NCBI GenBank assembly: GCA_900315485.1
Contig: OMZI01000011.1
Span: forward strand, 38,334-102,333
Source: an uncultured Eubacteriales bacterium
GTDB taxonomy: Bacteria; Bacillota; Clostridia; Peptostreptococcales; Anaerovoracaceae
Length of the DNA: 64,000 nt
Direction of reading: 5' to 3'
In this document: positions 17,427 through 26,321 of the stretch, one piece after another
How positions within the stretch are numbered: position 1 is the first letter of the stretch
Layout: every line of letters begins with the position of its first letter
Notes under the pieces: generated by a model
Seen by the model: only the letters and a program-made list of their open reading frames with translations
Database searches by the model: none
What the model was told of the DNA's origin: nothing
Program-made: the position numbers and the translations under genes

Positions 17427-18776
17427 ATGAGTATCAAAACGACAATAGCGAAATACGGACTTGGGAAAATGATCGATCAGCTATATGAAGATCCGCAGAA
17501 GGGCATGCAGACTATCATGGGCTGGGCAGATAAGTTTTCCAAAGGAGATTTTGTACAGCAGAGAGAAGTATTCAGAAAAATCTTTGAGAACGAGGATGAT
17601 CCTTACAACAAGATGATCCGGAAGATGCTGACAGATATTGACAGAAGTGTTTTTGAAAAGATCCTTGTCAATTTCTTCGTCAATGCCAATCTGGCCGGGT
17701 GGCCTGTGCTTGAAGAGAACAGGAAAAAATATAACTGCAACATCCCATGGGCGATCCTTCTTGATCCGACAAGTGCCTGCAATCTGCACTGCACTGGCTG
17801 CTGGGCGGCAGAGTATGGCAACAAACTGAATCTGTCTTACGATGAGATCGACGATATCATCACTCAGGGCAAAGAGCTTGGCGTTTACTTCTACATTTAC
17901 ACCGGCGGAGAACCTCTTGTCAGGAAGAAAGATCTCATAAAAATCTGCGAAAAGCATGATGACTGCGTCTTCCTGTCATTTACAAACGGGACCCTGATAG
18001 ATGAGGAATTCGCTGACGATATGCTTAGAGTCGGGAACTTTGTCCCAGCAATATCTCTTGAAGGTTTTGAGGGAGCCACTGACAGCAGAAGAGGTGCGGG
18101 AGTTTACGACCATGTCATAAAAGCGATGAGACTGCTTAAGGAGAAGAGACTGCCGTTCGGTATCTCAGCCTGCTATACATCCCAGAATTATGAGTCGATC
18201 TCATCAGAGAAATTCTATGACCTGATGATCGATGAAGGGGCATATTTCGTATGGTTCTTCCATTATATGCCGGTCGGAAATGATGCAAGCGTTGAACTGC
18301 TTCCTACACCTGAGCAAAGAACCGGCATGTACAAAAAGATCCGTGAATACCGTGCGACCAAGCCGCTGTTTGCCATGGATTTCCAGAATGACGCTGAATA
18401 TGTCGGCGGATGCATTGCAGGCGGCAAAAGATATCTTCATATCAATGCCAACGGCGATGTGGATCCATGTGTATTCGTTCATTACTCAGATTCCAACATA
18501 CGTGAGAAGACTCTTCTTGAAGCTCTGCAGTCGCCGATGTTCATGCAGTACCACGACAATATGCCGTTCAATGACAATATGCTGATGCCATGCCCGATGC
18601 TTGAGAATTCGGGAAAACTGACAGAAATGGTCAATGCGGCAGGAGCTCATTCCACTGACCTGCAGTCGCCGGAAAGTGCTGAGCATCTCTGCGGCAAAAC
18701 GAAAACATATGCAGATACCTGGGCTCCTGTAGCCGACAGGCTGTGGCAGGAAAGCCAGGGAAGGAAGGCGGAATAA
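17427..18776 (+). CDS. Radical SAM protein
   Basis: 449 residues. The [4Fe-4S]/SAM motif is CNLHCTGC (C118, C122, C125), followed by the GGEPL motif and a C-terminal region with further Cys (DPCVFVHY; MPCPMLENSG) like auxiliary-cluster domains. An N-terminal helical segment of about 100 residues precedes the barrel. The GGGAGG site selects the ATG at 17427 over an earlier in-frame start. Homologues are often paired with TetR regulators in Clostridia. The reaction is unknown; it is one base from, and surely co-transcribed with, the acyltransferase-like gene. Confidence 0.87.
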   Translation: MSIKTTIAKYGLGKMIDQLYEDPQKGMQTIMGWADKFSKGDFVQQREVFRKIFENEDDPYNKMIRKMLTDIDRSVFEKILVNFFVNANLAGWPVLEENRKKYNCNIPWAILLDPTSACNLHCTGCWAAEYGNKLNLSYDEIDDIITQGKELGVYFYIYTGGEPLVRKKDLIKICEKHDDCVFLSFTNGTLIDEEFADDMLRVGNFVPAISLEGFEGATDSRRGAGVYDHVIKAMRLLKEKRLPFGISACYTSQNYESISSEKFYDLMIDEGAYFVWFFHYMPVGNDASVELLPTPEQRTGMYKKIREYRATKPLFAMDFQNDAEYVGGCIAGGKRYLHINANGDVDPCVFVHYSDSNIREKTLLEALQSPMFMQYHDNMPFNDNMLMPCPMLENSGKLTEMVNAAGAHSTDLQSPESAEHLCGKTKTYADTWAPVADRLWQESQGRKAE

Positions 18777-18777
18777 T

Positions 18778-19644
18778 ATGAAGCTAAAATGGGGTGAACG
18801 CAGAGACGGAAAGCTTCTGAGAGACATAGACTCGATGCATTTTATAATGCCTCTTATGTATCCGAACAGATGTGATAACGAGGCATTCATATCAGAACGT
18901 ATCGATCTGACCAATGTGATGAAGTATCTCGAGAAGAAGAATGCTGATGGTCCTGCATACAAATACAACTTCTTCCAGGTCATGGTCACGGCAGTCCTGA
19001 AAACGATTATGCTGAGACCCCAGCTCAACCGGTTCATAGCTAATGGGAACCTGTATGAAAGATATGCTGTAACTGCTGCTTTCACTGTCAAAAAAATATT
19101 CTCGGATGAAGGCGAGGAGGCACTGGCGGTGATACACGCCTGTGAAACAGATAATATCGACAGCATCCATGATGAAATATACAAACAGGTTTCGTATGTC
19201 AGAAACGAGGGCAAGGACAAGTCTACAGAGAGTATGGACATACTGCAGAGGACACCGCTTCCTCTCAAGAAGGTCCTTGGGGCCGGAGCGAGATTCCTTG
19301 ATAGAAGAGGCTGGATGCCGCAGGCGGTTATTGAGACAGATCCGTTCCAATCTTCGGTGGTGCTTGCTAATCTGGGATCGATCAAACTTAAATCCGGATA
19401 TCATCATCTGACCAACTGGGGGACTACATCGCTTTTCATAGTCATTGGTGAAATCAAAGAGCGTCCGTTTACAGATGCTGATGGAAATACAGAGATGAGG
19501 ATAAGTGTGGATATAGGGCTCACTGTAGATGAAAGAATATCTGACGGGTATTACTGCTCTAAATCGGTTCAGCTCCTGAAAAAATTTCTTGAAGAGCCTG
19601 AACTTCTGGAACTTCCTCTGGAAGAACAGGCTAAAGACCATTAG
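18778..19644 (+). CDS. Chloramphenicol acetyltransferase/E2-acyltransferase-like protein
   Basis: 288 residues resembling the CAT-type catalytic domain of 2-oxoacid dehydrogenase E2 subunits, with no lipoyl domain. The segment that carries the catalytic His (HxxxDG) reads DERISDG at residues 251-257, so the His is replaced by Glu while the Asp and Gly are kept. It may therefore bind a CoA ester without classical catalysis, or use another mechanism. The start is one base after the radical SAM stop, with a GGAAGGAAGG site inside that gene. Confidence 0.7.
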   Translation: MKLKWGERRDGKLLRDIDSMHFIMPLMYPNRCDNEAFISERIDLTNVMKYLEKKNADGPAYKYNFFQVMVTAVLKTIMLRPQLNRFIANGNLYERYAVTAAFTVKKIFSDEGEEALAVIHACETDNIDSIHDEIYKQVSYVRNEGKDKSTESMDILQRTPLPLKKVLGAGARFLDRRGWMPQAVIETDPFQSSVVLANLGSIKLKSGYHHLTNWGTTSLFIVIGEIKERPFTDADGNTEMRISVDIGLTVDERISDGYYCSKSVQLLKKFLEEPELLELPLEEQAKDH

Positions 19645-19710
19645 TATCATAAAAACAATTCCATGTGACGGCAGACAGACTTCCCCTCTCCAGGTCTGCT
19701 ACTAATTTAG

Positions 19711-19748
19711 AATCAGGCATAGTATCCGGGATGGTACTATGCCTGATT
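19711..19748. terminator. Long symmetric hairpin
   Basis: Fourteen-base perfect arms AATCAGGCATAGTA and TACTATGCCTGATT enclose a ten-base loop. It could end the radical SAM operon and also lies at the stop codon of a minus-strand remnant. T runs are weak on both sides. Confidence 0.6.
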
Positions 19749-19911
19749 AGTTGTCTGGACTATATATCCCGTGAAGTGCCAGCCTGGTGCCGAATTCTGC
19801 CATTTCCTCCGCAGACATCTTCATTCCTGACTCATACCATATGCAGAATATGTTACGTATAGCCCCCATGCTTTTAACGCCGCATGCACCGGCAGATACT
19901 TCATTCACAAC
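19747..19911 (-). pseudogene. Possible C-terminal remnant of a TetR-type regulator
   Basis: The minus-strand frame encodes a stretch containing SMGAIRNIFCIWYESG. This aligns by eye with GSLRSIIMEWFING in the C-terminal domain of the intact TetR protein at 16691-17278. No helix-turn-helix part is found upstream on this strand. It may be a decayed paralogue. Confidence 0.35.
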
Positions 19912-19991
19912 CTTAAATACACAGCGGCAGCTTTTACGGCGTGCAGAGGAACTGTCTCTTGATATTGAGAAGGTCGACGAGAACATAATAA

Positions 19992-20047
19992 ACGACAGCA
20001 GCTCTGCCGAGAACTAGTCTCACTCTGACAGAGCTGCTGTTGTCTTT
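19992..20047 (+). terminator. Long hairpin
   Basis: Fifteen-base arms (19992-20006 and 20029-20043, one G.T pair) enclose a 22-base loop, followed by CTTT. A short plus-strand frame ends inside it (stop 20015-20017), perhaps the tail of a lost gene. Confidence 0.55.
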
Positions 20048-20179
20048 GGTATTTAAGGTATCTATATGGAAGGTTTTTATGAAGAAGTTTGTCGTATTTC
20101 GTTTGACAAGTATAGAGTAACTCTTCTGCCTTAAACGAAACTAAAGGCAGAAAAATAATTCAGAATCTTTATTAAATGC

Positions 20180-20209
20180 GGCTTGATCGTAATGATCGAG
20201 TCGTTTTTT
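20180..20209 (+). terminator. Terminator-like hairpin before the IS110 element
   Basis: Nine-base arms GGCTTGATC and GATCGAGTC (G.T pairs allowed) with loop GTAAT and a run of six T. There is no open gene before it, so it may end a small RNA or mark the edge of the element. Confidence 0.5.
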
Positions 20210-20276
20210 CTTTATAACCAATCGCGAAAGCATTCCTGTAACATCTAAATAGAGGCACCGATTGAATCAAAAGAAA

Positions 20277-20334
20277 CCTCTCGGTAAGATTAAGAAGCAT
20301 CTTGGCGGATGTGACAACTTAATCAAACCGGAGG
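20277..20334 (+). ncRNA. Structured leader upstream of the IS110 transposase, possible part of a bridge RNA
   Basis: Left arm 20277-20294 (CCTC, CGGT, GATTAAG blocks) pairs with right arm 20318-20334 (CTTAATC, ACCG, GAGG blocks) with one bulge and one small internal loop. An inner CATC/GATG hairpin sits in the loop. The right arm includes the CCGGAGG ribosome site of the transposase. IS110 elements are known to make a structured guide (bridge) RNA from the non-coding end beside the transposase; assignment here is by position and folding only. Confidence 0.4.
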
Positions 20335-20340
20335 TCTCAA

Positions 20341-21099
20341 ATGGATTATACAACACAGAACAAGAAAATCGAACTAATAACAGAAGATACCATTGTTATC
20401 GGTGTAGACATAGGAAGTGAAATGAATTTTGCCAGAGCCTTTGACTGGCGAGGCAGAGAAATCTCGAAGAAAGTATTTAAATTCAGTAATACCCTCGTAG
20501 GATTCAACTTCTTCGATGGATGGATGACAGATATGCTGCAGAGAGCCGCCAAGATGCAGATCATAGTCGGATGTGAGCCGACAGGGCATTATTGGTTCCC
20601 TCTTGCAGGACATCTGAAAGACAGAGGCATATTGCTGGTGACCGTCAATCCTTACCACGTAAAACAGACTAAGGAGCTTGACGACAACAGCCCTACAAAA
20701 ACGGATCTGAAAGATCCGAAGACGATCGCAAAACTGGTAATAGGTGGGAATTATGGTATCCCATATATCCCTGAAGGAATCTATGCAGATTTGCGTGAAG
20801 CGATATCGAGCCGGGACAGGATTAATAAGGAACTGAACGCATCAGCCAACCGGATCCAGCGATGGCTAAAGATATATTTTCCTGAATACCTTGACGTATA
20901 TGATGACTGGCAGAAGGATGGCGTGCAGGTGCTGAAAGGCGAGACCGGTATCAGGACACTTGGCTCGTACAGATATCAGAAGGAAGACGGTAGCATGGGC
21001 ATGGGTTCCAAGGTATGGAGCATACTGCACAGGCATAACTCAGAACGTCAGCGATCTGCTGCAGTCATACACAGCAAGGACCATGCTCAGCAACTCTGA
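20341..21099 (+). pseudogene. IS110-family transposase, C-terminally truncated
   Basis: The N-terminal RuvC-like DEDD domain is complete, with Asp23 in GVDIGSE, Glu79 in GCEPTG, and Asp122/Asp125 in SPTKTDLKDPKTIAKL. The coiled linker runs to about residue 185. After that, similarity to IS110 stops, and the C-terminal Transposase_20 domain with its catalytic Ser is missing. The frame instead runs in the wrong phase through a VirB4 gene fragment. A normal protein would have about 400 residues. It is probably inactive. Confidence 0.85.
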
Positions 21100-21457
21100 G
21101 TTCATAGTAATGCTCAATCAGGCGGCATCGGACAGGATAGAGCTGGCAAAGCTCCTGAATATCTCTGAGGATCAGCTGAACTATATAACCAACGTAGAGG
21201 CCGGCCATGGACTGATGAAGATAGGCTCAAATCTGGTTCCATTCGAGAATGACTTTCCTAAGAACACTGAACTGTACAAACTCATGACAACAAAAATCGA
21301 TGAGAGTGCAGCCTTCCGCAAGCAGGAGCAGACATCCGGAAAGAGGAGTGTGACTCCGGAAGAGGAAGCAGAATTCAAAAGGAGGATCATGGAAGTGGCC
21401 AGGAACAACGAGGGGTTCAGTGATCTCGTAGACAGATATCTCCGGAAGGAGGATTGA
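20960..21457 (+). pseudogene. 3' fragment of a conjugation ATPase gene (VirB4/TraE type)
   Basis: The frame from roughly 21010 encodes TGITQNVSDLLQS, TARTMLSNSEFIVMLNQA and LNYITNVEAGHGLMKIGS, the well-known last 100 residues of Firmicutes VirB4-like ATPases of integrative conjugative elements. The Walker motifs and the rest of the protein are missing because the IS110 sequence replaces them. The codons before the conserved part are not VirB4-like, so the fusion point lies near 20900-21010. Confidence 0.8.
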
Positions 21458-21461
21458 TCCA

Positions 21462-21516
21462 ATGAAGCGGCAAATGCCGCTTCGGTACATCGGGCGCACC
21501 TGAAAGGGTGCTTTAT
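21462..21516 (+). other. Two small hairpins between the VirB4 fragment and the CHAP gene
   Basis: GAAGCGG/CCGCTTC (about 21463-21482) is followed by GCACC/GGGTGC (about 21496-21512) with a short T-rich tail. They may modulate read-through in the former conjugation operon. Confidence 0.35.
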
Positions 21517-21550
21517 TAATGTCCGGATTCTGAGGAGAGGAGGGAACTAA

Positions 21551-22861
21551 GTGAAGGTAAATATAAAAGAGAATTCTGCGGATATAGTCAGAACTGTTGA
21601 TCGCGCGGGACTCATGGCAGACAGATTCAAGGATATCTCGATGAGGACAAGAGATGACCTTGTGGAGATATTCAATCAGGATGACGGTCAATATGAGTAT
21701 GCACCTGATGTGATGGAGACGGCAATGACTGATTCCGGCAGTTATGCCATGAGGACCGGCGTTGAAATGATTCAGCATTCCAGGGGAACATATCAGTCGG
21801 GACAAGCTTCAAGCGATGAATATTTTCATCAAAATGCGACTGAATTAGGCAATTTGGCTACCGGAGGCACCGAAAGTGATGAATATTTTCAACACCGGGC
21901 GAAAGAATACGTCAGGAACAGAGCAGAGAAAGCGATTAATGACCGCAGGATGGCAGATCGTGAATTGATACAGGATGCCGAAGGGCAAAGGAATAATGTG
22001 CTTGCAGATAATAGGCTGCTAATAAGGCGCGGACAAAAGAATACTGCCGGGAATACAGATTTGCCTGATGGCGTTAGCAGCAAGGAACGGCTTATACAGC
22101 AGCGGAAGAAAGAATATGCAATAAACAAGCTGAAAAAGCAGAGTAATAGTACTCGCATAAGTGTATTCAGCAGGCGAGAAAGCAGGACTGGCAACCGTGC
22201 GACCGACGGAGCAAAACGCGTATTTAGGAGAATCGCAGAAGATGCAAAGGCAATGCTCACAACATACTTAGCGATAGGAGCGGTCCTGCTGATGGTTGTA
22301 GTGATCACGATCCTATTCAGTGCGACTTTTATGACAGTTGGTGATGAAGAGGGCAATAACTTTGCGTATGACTTCTATGAGATAGGCCCCGGAGATACGG
22401 CAATAGTGAAAGTTGCTCAGGCACAGCTTGGTAATGTAGGCGGCAACAAATTCTGGAAGTGGTATGGCTTCAATAGTCATGTGCACTGGTGCGCCTGTTT
22501 CGTCAGCTGGTGCGGAGACCAGTGCGGATATATAAAGGCAGGGATCATACCGAAATATGCAGTTGTGGGCAATGGAGCAAGCTGGTTCAAGGTAAGGCAC
22601 CGATGGGCAAGTAGGGGGTATTCACCGAAACCCGGAGATATAATCTTCTTTGACTTTGAGCGCGATGGAGTGTTGGATCATACAGGTATAGTTGAATCAT
22701 GTGATGGCAAGACAGTTACAACAATCGAGGGCAATAGCGGGAATGCCTGCAAGCGACAATCGTATGTTAGAGGCTCATCGCAAATAGCCGGATATGGGGT
22801 ACCAGCTTTCAATACTGTCCCAAAGGAAGGTTCTAGTGAGAAGAATAAGAAAACGGAGTAA
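21551..22861 (+). CDS. Conjugation protein with CHAP-type cell-wall hydrolase domain
   Basis: 436 residues. A long charged N-terminus, rich in Arg, Asp and Gln and with a repeated DEYF(H/Q) motif, leads to a single membrane segment (about 236-258), then a secreted CHAP domain with the catalytic Cys in HWCACFVSWCG and His in LDHTGIVES. Such proteins open peptidoglycan for the mating channel of Firmicutes conjugative elements. It lies directly after the VirB4 tail, as in intact elements. The start is GTG at 21551 after a GGAGGG site. The gene looks intact although the rest of the transfer region is gone. Confidence 0.8.
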   Translation: MKVNIKENSADIVRTVDRAGLMADRFKDISMRTRDDLVEIFNQDDGQYEYAPDVMETAMTDSGSYAMRTGVEMIQHSRGTYQSGQASSDEYFHQNATELGNLATGGTESDEYFQHRAKEYVRNRAEKAINDRRMADRELIQDAEGQRNNVLADNRLLIRRGQKNTAGNTDLPDGVSSKERLIQQRKKEYAINKLKKQSNSTRISVFSRRESRTGNRATDGAKRVFRRIAEDAKAMLTTYLAIGAVLLMVVVITILFSATFMTVGDEEGNNFAYDFYEIGPGDTAIVKVAQAQLGNVGGNKFWKWYGFNSHVHWCACFVSWCGDQCGYIKAGIIPKYAVVGNGASWFKVRHRWASRGYSPKPGDIIFFDFERDGVLDHTGIVESCDGKTVTTIEGNSGNACKRQSYVRGSSQIAGYGVPAFNTVPKEGSSEKNKKTE

Positions 22862-23087
22862 TGCAAGTGTTTTCAATGCGTTAAGTAAAACTACAATAAT
22901 TGTTCAAGCTGACAAATGACCCGAAAAATGGCCTTTGAGAAACAATATTTCATTTAATTCTTTATGTTGAATAATGGCTCTTGTATAATAACTATGTATA
23001 ACTATTGGTCGATAATAAGAGCGGATTAATAAAGAAGTAATTTAAGAGAAAAGCTTAAGTCAAGGCGTAGAACAGAGAAACCATAAT
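22862..23087 (+). promoter_or_regulatory. Promoter region of the defence operon
   Basis: A perfect TATAAT lies at 22984-22989, about 100 bases before the helicase ATG. A weak TTATGT (22962-22967) sits 16 bases upstream of it. The region is AT-rich and the helicase start has no clear ribosome site. Confidence 0.45.
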
Positions 23088-26000
23088 ATGGAGATTTTCA
23101 ATAATACTACGAAGGTTGTCAAGGACGACTTAGAAAAGAAAATACAGAAAGGTAACAAAATCTCAATTGCAGCTGCCTGCTTTTCGATATATGCATATCA
23201 AGAACTCAAAGAGCAGCTAGAATCCTGCGACGAATTGAGATTCATTTTTACATCGCCAACATTTGTTGCAGAAAAAACAAAGAAAGAGCGGAAGGAGTTC
23301 TATATTCCAAGATTAAAGAGGGAGAAGAGCTTGTATGGAACAGAGTTTGAGGTTCGCCTTCGCAATGAGCTTAAACAAAGAGCGGTTGCAAGAGAATGTG
23401 CGGAGTGGATGCGAGAGAAGGTAAAATTCAGAACTAATGTAACTCAGGAGGGTATGAATAATTTCCTCCTTGTTGATGGAGACGAAGAGACATATGTATA
23501 TTCTCCGCTAAACTCTTTTACCACGGTTGATCTAGGCTGTGAGAGAGGGAACAATCTTACTAACATGGTGACTAGGCTTGAAAACCCGGCAAGCTCTGAG
23601 TTCCTCCGCATGTTTGATTCTGTGTGGGCAGATCAGGATAAACTTGCTGATGTAACAGAAGATGTCATCGAAATGATTTCAACTGTATATCAGGAAAATG
23701 CACCGGAACTGATATACTTCATGACTCTATACAACATATTCAACGAGTTCCTAGAAGATATTTCCGAAGATGTACTTCCGAATGAAGCGACTGGCTTCAA
23801 AGATAGTGTTATTTGGAACAAATTATTCAATTTCCAGAAAGACGCTGCGCTGGCAATTATTAATAAGCTTGAGCAATACAATGGTTGTATTCTTGCTGAC
23901 AGCGTTGGGCTTGGTAAAACATTCACCGCGCTTTCGGTTATTAAGTACTATGAAGGCAGAAATAAGAATGTCTTGGTACTCTGTCCTAAAAAGTTGTCAG
24001 AGAACTGGATGACATTCAGGGGGAATCTGATTAACAACCCACTTGCGGCGGATCGTCTGCGGTATGACATACTCTATCATACAGACCTTTCAAGAGATCG
24101 CGGTAATACTGTTATAGGTCTGCCGATAGATCGCATTAACTGGGGAAATTATGACTTGGTCGTAATAGACGAGAGCCATAATTTCCGCAACGGCAATGGC
24201 ACTGATAGTCGCGGTGGAGAAAAAGAAAATAGATATATGCGTCTTCTCAATAGAGTTATTAAGCCAGGAGTCAAGACAAAAGTTCTGATGCTTTCTGCCA
24301 CCCCGGTCAATAATAGATTTTATGACCTCAGAAACCAGCTTGCTTTGGCATATGGAGATGAGCCTTCTGAATTCAATGAGAAGCTTAATACAAAATCGGA
24401 TATCGATGTCATTTTCAAGCAGGCACAAAAAGTATATAACGCCTGGTGCAAGCTACCGGAATCTGAGCGCACAACGAACAACTTGCTCTCAAGACTTGAT
24501 TATGATTTCTTTGAGGTTCTCGATAGCGTTACTATTGCAAGATCACGCAAGCATATCCAGACATACTATGACACTGCAGATATAGGTACTTTTCCAGACA
24601 GGAATAAACCTATTTCTCTTCGCCCTAAGCTTACTACCCGTAAGGATGCAATTAACTACAAGGAAGTCTTTGAACTGCTATCACAGTTGCAGTTGACAAT
24701 ATATACTCCTACGACATACATTCTTCCGAGCAAGCTTAGTAAGTACCTGGATGAGTCGGAGACAGAAAATTTCCGTAAAGGACGTGAATTTGGTATTCAA
24801 CGTCTTATGAACATTAATCTTCTAAAGCGAATGGAGAGCTCTGTACATTCATTCCTTCTTACCGTTCGTCGCATATATAAATATCTGGAAGAAACATCAA
24901 ATGCTATCCAGTCGTTCATGGATGGTGATTTTTCATTTGAGCTTGATGAGGTGAGAGATCTGTCAGGGATCTCGGCAGATTTTGATGATGACGATCAGAA
25001 TACTGACTTCTTCAGCGTTGGCAAGAAGGTCAGGATAGATCTCCGTGATATGGACTATATCTCTTGGAAGAGGGACATTGATGCGGATAAAGATGCTTTG
25101 CAGCTGCTTATTCTAATGGTGGAGGACATCACGCCAGAGTACGACTACAAGCTGAACGAGCTGTTAAGGGTTATAAAAGAAAAAGTCAGCTCACCAATCA
25201 ATGAAGGAAATAAAAAAATCCTAATATTCACTGCATTTGCAGATACAGCAGACTATCTATATGAGAATGTAAGTGCAATAGTAAAACGAGAGCTGGGCCT
25301 CAATACTGCAATAGTTACAGGTTCAACTGAGGGAAAGACGACCATTCCGAAGTATCGCACTGAGATGAATCATGTTTTGGCAGGCTTCTCGCCAGTATCT
25401 AAAGACAGAGCTATCTTATATCCTGATGACAAAGACGAGATTGATATTCTCATTGCTACTGACTGCATATCTGAGGGACAAAATCTTCAAGATTGCGATT
25501 ACTGCATCAATTATGATATCCATTGGAATCCTGTACGGATAATACAGCGGTTTGGTCGTATCGATCGCATAGGCAGTAGAAATGCTGTTATACAGCTTGT
25601 CAATTTCTGGCCTGATCTTGACCTTGATGAGTATATAAACCTGAAGGCCAGGGTTGAGACCAGAATGAGAATATCTGTAATGACATCTACTGGAGATGAT
25701 GACTTGATCAACCAGGAAGAAAAGGGTGATCTTGAATACAGACGAAGCCAGCTTAGGCGTCTGCAAGAAGAAGTCGTTGATCTTGAAGATATGACAAGTG
25801 GAGTATCGATCATGGATCTAGGATTGAACGAGTTCAGAATGGATCTCTTGGCTTATATGAAGATTCATGGAGACATAGATCATATGCCGTTTGGTATACA
25901 TGCGGTCGTAGAGGGCGATAAGCCTGGCGTAATCTTTGTACTCAAGAATGTTAATAAAAGCGTCAATATTGAGAACCAGAACAGACTGCATCCATTCTAT

Positions 26001-26321
26001 ATGGTTTATATCGGGAATGATGGTGAAGTAATTGCTAATCACCTACAACCCAAAGATACACTTGACATAATGCGGCATCTCGCTCGGGGCAAGAATACAC
26101 CTGATAAGAAACTATGTGATGCTTTCAACAAAGCAACCAATAATGGCAAGAAAATGGACAAGATATCTAAGCTATTGGAGGAATCGATAATGTCTATCAT
26201 CAGTGTAAAGGATGAGAGCGATATCGATAGCTTCTTTGGAGGAGGGCAGACCACGTTTTTATCGGGAGGTTTTTCAGGGCTGGATGATTTCGAACTAATA
26301 TGTTTCATGGTGATTAAATGA
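23088..26321 (+). CDS. SNF2-type helicase with PLD-like N-terminal domain (defence)
   Basis: 1077 residues. The N-terminal 240 or so residues look like the phospholipase-D-like module often fused to such helicases, but no HxK motif is found where expected (GMNNFLLVDGDEETYVYSPLNS), so it is probably non-catalytic. The helicase motifs are clear: Walker A in DSVGLGKTFTALSVI near 270, DESHNFRNG near 362, LSATPVNN, then DCISEGQNLQDCDY and QRFGRIDRIGS near 790-825. It starts a five-gene run with two 1-4 base overlaps and a 14-base one. I infer ATP-driven DNA translocation or remodelling in restriction-type phage defence. Confidence 0.85.
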   Translation: MEIFNNTTKVVKDDLEKKIQKGNKISIAAACFSIYAYQELKEQLESCDELRFIFTSPTFVAEKTKKERKEFYIPRLKREKSLYGTEFEVRLRNELKQRAVARECAEWMREKVKFRTNVTQEGMNNFLLVDGDEETYVYSPLNSFTTVDLGCERGNNLTNMVTRLENPASSEFLRMFDSVWADQDKLADVTEDVIEMISTVYQENAPELIYFMTLYNIFNEFLEDISEDVLPNEATGFKDSVIWNKLFNFQKDAALAIINKLEQYNGCILADSVGLGKTFTALSVIKYYEGRNKNVLVLCPKKLSENWMTFRGNLINNPLAADRLRYDILYHTDLSRDRGNTVIGLPIDRINWGNYDLVVIDESHNFRNGNGTDSRGGEKENRYMRLLNRVIKPGVKTKVLMLSATPVNNRFYDLRNQLALAYGDEPSEFNEKLNTKSDIDVIFKQAQKVYNAWCKLPESERTTNNLLSRLDYDFFEVLDSVTIARSRKHIQTYYDTADIGTFPDRNKPISLRPKLTTRKDAINYKEVFELLSQLQLTIYTPTTYILPSKLSKYLDESETENFRKGREFGIQRLMNINLLKRMESSVHSFLLTVRRIYKYLEETSNAIQSFMDGDFSFELDEVRDLSGISADFDDDDQNTDFFSVGKKVRIDLRDMDYISWKRDIDADKDALQLLILMVEDITPEYDYKLNELLRVIKEKVSSPINEGNKKILIFTAFADTADYLYENVSAIVKRELGLNTAIVTGSTEGKTTIPKYRTEMNHVLAGFSPVSKDRAILYPDDKDEIDILIATDCISEGQNLQDCDYCINYDIHWNPVRIIQRFGRIDRIGSRNAVIQLVNFWPDLDLDEYINLKARVETRMRISVMTSTGDDDLINQEEKGDLEYRRSQLRRLQEEVVDLEDMTSGVSIMDLGLNEFRMDLLAYMKIHGDIDHMPFGIHAVVEGDKPGVIFVLKNVNKSVNIENQNRLHPFYMVYIGNDGEVIANHLQPKDTLDIMRHLARGKNTPDKKLCDAFNKATNNGKKMDKISKLLEESIMSIISVKDESDIDSFFGGGQTTFLSGGFSGLDDFELICFMVIK

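Noticed and set aside
18892-19650. 252-codon minus-strand frame opposite the acyltransferase-like gene
   Set aside because: Shadow frame; the plus-strand protein has a recognisable fold.
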